A stretch of DNA of 35,804 nt from positions 1-35,804 of the forward strand of contig NZ_JAGSXH010000062.1 in NCBI RefSeq assembly GCF_018283645.1. The letters run 5' to 3'. Position 1 is the first letter of the stretch; each line of letters opens with the position of its first letter. The stretch is from Actinocrinis puniceicyclus (lineage in GTDB: Bacteria; Actinomycetota; Actinomycetes; Streptomycetales; Catenulisporaceae). The notes beneath the pieces were generated by a model that was given only the letters and a program-made list of their open reading frames with translations, was not told where the DNA came from and did no database searches. The position numbers and the translations under genes are program-made. This document shows positions 32,866 to 35,804 of the stretch, piece by piece.

Positions 32866-35064
32866 TCAGAAGAAGATGCGGCGGCAGCGGCAGCGGCAGT
32901 GGCTTGCGCCGTTCTCATCCGGGCGGCGTTCCTCGGCACAGCACGCACCGGTGTCGGCGCAGCGCTGATATGAGATCCCGGACTTGCGGTGGAAGTAGGT
33001 GTTGATCTGGTCGCGCCACTCCCGCGCGCAGCGCAGTTGCTCGTCGAGCCGGTCGCGCACCCGCGCGAAGAGGTCCCGGTCCACCAGGCCGTCGGCCTCG
33101 ATCTGCTCCCACGCGAGCCGCATGCGCGCCACGCGCTCGACCCCTGAGAAGTGTGTGTCGTAGATGTGCTGGATGACGGTCGATCCGTTGTGCAGCAGGT
33201 GCGTGTACGGCACATGGTGGAAGAACAGCAGCAATTCATCAGGGCACTGATCGAGCGATTCGTATGTGTCCGACCAGGGCTTCGGGTACTGGCCGGTGAA
33301 GCCGGTCCCGGTGGCCCGCGTGCGGTCCACGCCCAGGCCGTCGCGGTCCGCGAAGTGGTACGTGCCCCACGAGGTGTATTCGTACCCGTCCACGTCGGGG
33401 CCGTAGTGGTGCCCGGGGCGGACCATGAAGCCGACTCCCAGCGGCGCGGTGTACTGCTCGTAGGTCCGCCAGGACTCGTCCATCATCGCGTGCAGCGTGC
33501 CGCGCAGGCGTTCGCCGGCCTCGGACTGAGCCGACGAGCAGCCCGGGAACGTCAGCGTGATCCATTCGTCGAGCACCGCGATCGGGTCGAGCCGCGGATC
33601 CCAGGCGAGCCGGCCGAAGGCGTACAGGTTCGCCTGCGCAAGGGGATGGCCGGTCCAGAACCGGTCGGCCCCGGCGTTGGACACCGCGACCAGGGCGCCG
33701 CCCGACGCCGCGGCGACCTCGGCGACCGTGCGCCCGTCCGGTCCCCACGGCCGGAACCCGAGCACCTCGCTCCACAGCGGACCCAGGTAGCACACGTGCC
33801 ACTGCTGCCCGGTGTACTCCTGCGTCGCCTGGAACTCCACCGCGAGACGGGTGGCGGGCATCGCCGCCAGCACCGGCGAGACCGGTTCCCGGGCCTGGAA
33901 GTCCATCGGGCCGTACTTGGCCTGGAGTACCGCGTTCTGCCGGAACAGCCCGTCCAGCGGGGTGAAATGGTCGTAGGCCGCGCGGGCGCGGTCGGTCGAC
34001 CGGTCGCGCCAGTCCTGCCGGTGGTCGTAGACGAAGGCGCGCCAGTGCACGGTGCCACCGAACGGCGCCAGCGCCTCGGCCAGCAGGTTCGCTCCCTCGG
34101 CGTGGCTGCGCCCGTACCCGAACGGTCCAGGTTGCCCCTCGGAGTCGGCCTTGACCACGTAGCCGCCGAAATCAGGGATCGAGGCGTATACCCGCCGCGT
34201 CGTCTCGGCCCACCAGGAGCGCACCGCCTCGTCCAGCGGATCCGCGGTCGGCAGGCCGCCGAGCGCCACCGGCGAGGCGAAGTTCACCGAAAGGTGCACG
34301 CGGATCCCGTACGGGCGCAACAGGTCCGCTATCGCGGCGACATCGCCGAGCCGATCGGTGAGCAGCCGGGTCTCGGTCGCGTGCACGTTGACGTTGTTCA
34401 CCGCGACGGCGTTGATCCCGCACGCGGCCAGCAGCCGGGCGTACGCGCGCACGCGGTCGTGGTCGCCGCGCGCGACGCCGTCCCGCCAGAAGATCGACCC
34501 GCCCGAGTAGCCGCGTTCCACCTGGCGCGTCACCGGATGCACATCGACGTTGTCCCAGTGATCGAGCATCCGCTCGCGCAGTGCCGGCTCGTGGCGCTGC
34601 GCGGCGAAAGCGTCCGCGAAGGCCGCCTCGCCGAGCCGCACCACATGGAAGAACCCGTACAGCAGCCCGGCCGGCTCGTCGGCGAGCACCACGGTGACAC
34701 CGCCGCGGCGAGCCAGCGCGTAACCCTCGGCGCCGAGCGTGCCGTCCCGCTCGATCCCTGCCGCCGCCCAGGACGGCGCGGCGGCGCGGCCGAGCGCGAG
34801 GATCAGGTCGAAGGCTCCGTCGCCCGGGGTGCCGTCTCCGGATCCGCCGTCGCCCGGGACGCTGTCCGCGGGAGCGCGGTCTCCGTGTGCCTGATGCCGC
34901 ACGCTGCCGCCATGCCTCTCGCAGGCCGCTTCCGCCTCGCGGACAACCGTCTCGACGAGCGTGCCGCCGCCGCGTACCAGTACCCGGCGCGCGCCGAGCG
35001 CCCGAAAACTTTCGGAAGGCAGCCAGGCGTCGTGCACCTCGTCGGCTGGATCGGAAGTGGTCAC
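32866..35064 (-). CDS. GH67 alpha-glucuronidase
   Basis: This 732-residue cytoplasmic enzyme removes (4-O-methyl)glucuronic acid from the non-reducing end xylose of imported glucuronoxylo-oligosaccharides. GH67 landmarks are [19 protein letters not shown], the acid Glu309 ([13 protein letters not shown]), Asp388 (GPMDFQ) and Glu416 ([11 protein letters not shown]). Asp388 and Glu416 are 28 residues apart, as in the Asp365/Glu393 pair of Cellvibrio GlcA67A. GTG 35064 is chosen because GGGGAA lies just upstream; TTG 35109 would add 15 residues. A Gly/Asp/Pro-rich insert ([14 protein letters not shown]) lies near residues 75-85. The C-terminus has an unusual Cys-rich insert between RKSGIS and the final RRIFF. 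It is transcribed away from the SGNH gene and towards the importer operon. Confidence 0.95.
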   Translation of the reverse strand: MTTSDPADEVHDAWLPSESFRALGARRVLVRGGGTLVETVVREAEAACERHGGSVRHQAHGDRAPADSVPGDGGSGDGTPGDGAFDLILALGRAAAPSWAAAGIERDGTLGAEGYALARRGGVTVVLADEPAGLLYGFFHVVRLGEAAFADAFAAQRHEPALRERMLDHWDNVDVHPVTRQVERGYSGGSIFWRDGVARGDHDRVRAYARLLAACGINAVAVNNVNVHATETRLLTDRLGDVAAIADLLRPYGIRVHLSVNFASPVALGGLPTADPLDEAVRSWWAETTRRVYASIPDFGGYVVKADSEGQPGPFGYGRSHAEGANLLAEALAPFGGTVHWRAFVYDHRQDWRDRSTDRARAAYDHFTPLDGLFRQNAVLQAKYGPMDFQAREPVSPVLAAMPATRLAVEFQATQEYTGQQWHVCYLGPLWSEVLGFRPWGPDGRTVAEVAAASGGALVAVSNAGADRFWTGHPLAQANLYAFGRLAWDPRLDPIAVLDEWITLTFPGCSSAQSEAGERLRGTLHAMMDESWRTYEQYTAPLGVGFMVRPGHHYGPDVDGYEYTSWGTYHFADRDGLGVDRTRATGTGFTGQYPKPWSDTYESLDQCPDELLLFFHHVPYTHLLHNGSTVIQHIYDTHFSGVERVARMRLAWEQIEADGLVDRDLFARVRDRLDEQLRCAREWRDQINTYFHRKSGISYQRCADTGACCAEERRPDENGASHCRCRCRRIFF
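35002..35015 (-). promoter_or_regulatory. Operator-like palindrome inside the GH67 coding start
   Basis: CCGAAA-AC-TTTCGG is a perfect 6-bp inverted repeat with a two-base spacer, overlapping codons 17-21 of GH67. It resembles the other sites but with one extra central base; it may be a roadblock operator or coincidence of codons for Ser-Glu-Ser-Phe-Arg. Confidence 0.4.
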
Positions 35065-35159
35065 CGGTTTCCCCAGGAGTGCGCCCGGGCCGTCATGTCG
35101 GCCGTTCAAACGGTGAATCTACCCGATCATGACGGCAGGTCCACCCCCCGTCGATCTTT

Positions 35160-35170
35160 GGAAACTTTCG
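35160..35170 (-). promoter_or_regulatory. LacI-type operator-like site upstream of GH67
   Basis: GGAAACTTTCG matches ten of eleven bases of CGAAACTTTCG, the best copy in the window. It lies about 95 bp before the GH67 GTG, next to a possible -35 element. Confidence 0.7.
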
Positions 35171-35402
35171 CCAGGTTGCCGAGAGAAGACGCAGCGGGGC
35201 CGGCGTAGATCGGCGGGCGGCCGGGCGCGGCCGGCGGGCAGGTCACCCGCATCCCGACCGTGACATCAACAGCGCATGCTCCTCCGGGCGCAGCCGGGCG
35301 GACGGGCCGCCGGCGCCGGCGCCGGCCCGGATTCCGTTGCGGGCGCCCATGCCTGTGTGCACACTGCGCCTATCGCCAATCAGGGCAGCGGACGTGACGC
35401 TG

Positions 35403-35416
35403 TGTTAGCGCTAACA
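35403..35416 (+). promoter_or_regulatory. LacI-family operator TGTTAGCGCTAACA
   Basis: A perfect 14-bp palindrome with central CG, the form typical of LacI-family operators, lies 69 bp upstream of the SGNH hydrolase ATG. It differs from the GAAACTTTC sites, so a different regulator is likely. Confidence 0.75.
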
Positions 35417-35485
35417 AACGCGCGCCGCGGTCGCACCCGCCCGGCCCGCAACACCAACGACCGAACTCAACGAAGAGGATCGCGT

Positions 35486-35804
35486 ATGCGCACACGTAGA
35501 CAGTGGCTGGCCGCGGCCGCTCTGGTTCCGGCGCTGGCCGTCGCCACGTTGACCGCGGGCGCCGCGATGCGCGCGAACGTCGCCCTGGCCGAGTCCAACG
35601 GCGGCGTGCGGGTCATGCCGCTGGGTGACTCGATCACCGACGGCAACCAGACCCCGGGCGGCTACCGCATCGGCCTCTGGCAGCGGTTCGTCTCGGCCGG
35701 GTACAAGGTCGACTTCGTCGGGTCGCTGTTCAACGGCCCGTCCACGCTCGGCGATCACGACCACGAGGGCCACTCCGGCTGGCGTATCGACCAGATCGAC
35801 GCGA
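35486..35804 (+). CDS. Secreted SGNH/GDSL hydrolase, CE3-like acetylxylan esterase (3' end outside window)
   Basis: The frame is open from ATG 35486 to the window end, 106 codons. A signal peptide (MRTRRQWLAAAALVPALAV to about NVALA) is followed by VRVMPLGDSITDGNQ, block I of SGNH hydrolases with the nucleophile Ser in GDSIT. The continuation GGYRIGLWQRF, VDFVGS and DHEGHSGWRI matches the CE3 pattern known from acetylxylan esterases. It would deacetylate xylan outside the cell, preparing it for xylanases and import. GAGG lies upstream of the ATG at good distance. It is preceded by its own LacI-type operator. The Asp-His dyad and any binding module lie beyond the window. Confidence 0.87.
   Translation, partial: MRTRRQWLAAAALVPALAVATLTAGAAMRANVALAESNGGVRVMPLGDSITDGNQTPGGYRIGLWQRFVSAGYKVDFVGSLFNGPSTLGDHDHEGHSGWRIDQIDA

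Larger units (their letters stand above)
35065..35485. other. Divergent control region between GH67 and SGNH genes
   Basis: Two distinct operator types lie here: a CGAAACTTTCG-like site nearer GH67 and TGTTAGCGCTAACA nearer the SGNH gene. For GH67, TAGATT (reverse of 35116-35121) with TGGACC (reverse of 35138-35143) at 16 bp is a weak promoter candidate. Middle part is GC-rich with nested CCGGCG palindromes (about 35308-35325). No gene is seen. Confidence 0.6.

Noticed and set aside
32768-32968. A 66-codon forward frame starting at GTG overlapping the YesL-like stop
   Set aside because: The GTGA overlap looks like coupling, but there is no ribosome site of its own, the product is Arg/Gln-rich, and it runs into the antisense of GH67; kept only as a remote possibility.
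33151-35208. A 685-codon frame opposite GH67
   Set aside because: Antisense shadow; GH67 motifs are intact on the other strand.
1-35804. CRISPR arrays, rRNA or tRNA genes, phage or conjugation genes
   Set aside because: No regularly spaced repeats, no tRNA/rRNA-like sequence and no integrase, capsid or transfer proteins were recognised by eye.

Overview
The window is high-GC DNA with frequent GTG and TTG starts, an RbpA paralogue, GAF-ANTAR proteins, a Methyltransf_19 (DUF574) protein and a DUF5994 protein. Together these point to a filamentous actinomycete (Streptomyces or Catenulispora/Actinospica-like; the genus is inference). Two genes run off the ends: a cold-shock-domain protein at the left and a secreted SGNH hydrolase at the right.

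Left part (about 1-19,000) is a mixed housekeeping and stress region. It begins with a multi-spanning GT-C-type glycosyltransferase that carries a frameshift. It continues with a SEC-C zinc-motif protein (possibly leaderless), a membrane/coiled-coil protein, a DUF574 methyltransferase and a DUF6398-like protein. Then comes a dense set of stress and regulatory genes: universal stress protein, STAS antagonist, two consecutive GAF-ANTAR proteins, DUF5994, acyl desaturase, DEAD-box helicase, two small hypothetical proteins, an RbpA paralogue, two cold-shock proteins, a second STAS protein lacking the phosphorylatable serine, and an SDR oxidoreductase. I read this as general-stress and RNA-level regulation, but co-regulation is inference.

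Middle part (19,189-23,500) holds a large secreted subtilisin-like protease and a small secreted protein made of only a family-2 carbohydrate-binding module, closed by a strong intrinsic terminator.

Right part (23,500-35,804) is a xylan/glucuronoxylan utilisation locus: CE7 acetylxylan esterase, a LacI-family regulator, a LplB/YtcP/lipoprotein carbohydrate ABC importer, a GH39 beta-xylosidase, a YesL/DUF624 membrane protein, a divergent GH67 alpha-glucuronidase and the start of a secreted CE3-like esterase. The importer probably brings in (methylglucurono)xylo-oligosaccharides. GH67 then removes the glucuronic acid, CE7 the acetyl groups, and GH39 the xylose units. Imperfect copies of an 11-bp palindrome related to CGAAACTTTCG lie upstream of the CBM2 gene, the CE7 gene, the lacI/ABC divergent region and the GH67 gene, suggesting one local LacI regulon. 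The SGNH gene has a different LacI-type operator, TGTTAGCGCTAACA.

Most notable: (i) a 181-bp imperfect inverted-repeat element with flanking GGCT repeats sits exactly between the permease and binding-protein genes of the importer operon and supplies part of the permease stop codon; (ii) the operator series and the stand-alone CBM2 protein it appears to include; (iii) a STAS protein with Asp-Ala-Ala-Gly at the phosphosite; (iv) a Cys-rich insertion at the extreme C-terminus of GH67; (v) a glycosyltransferase gene broken by one frameshift. No CRISPR array, rRNA or tRNA gene was recognised.
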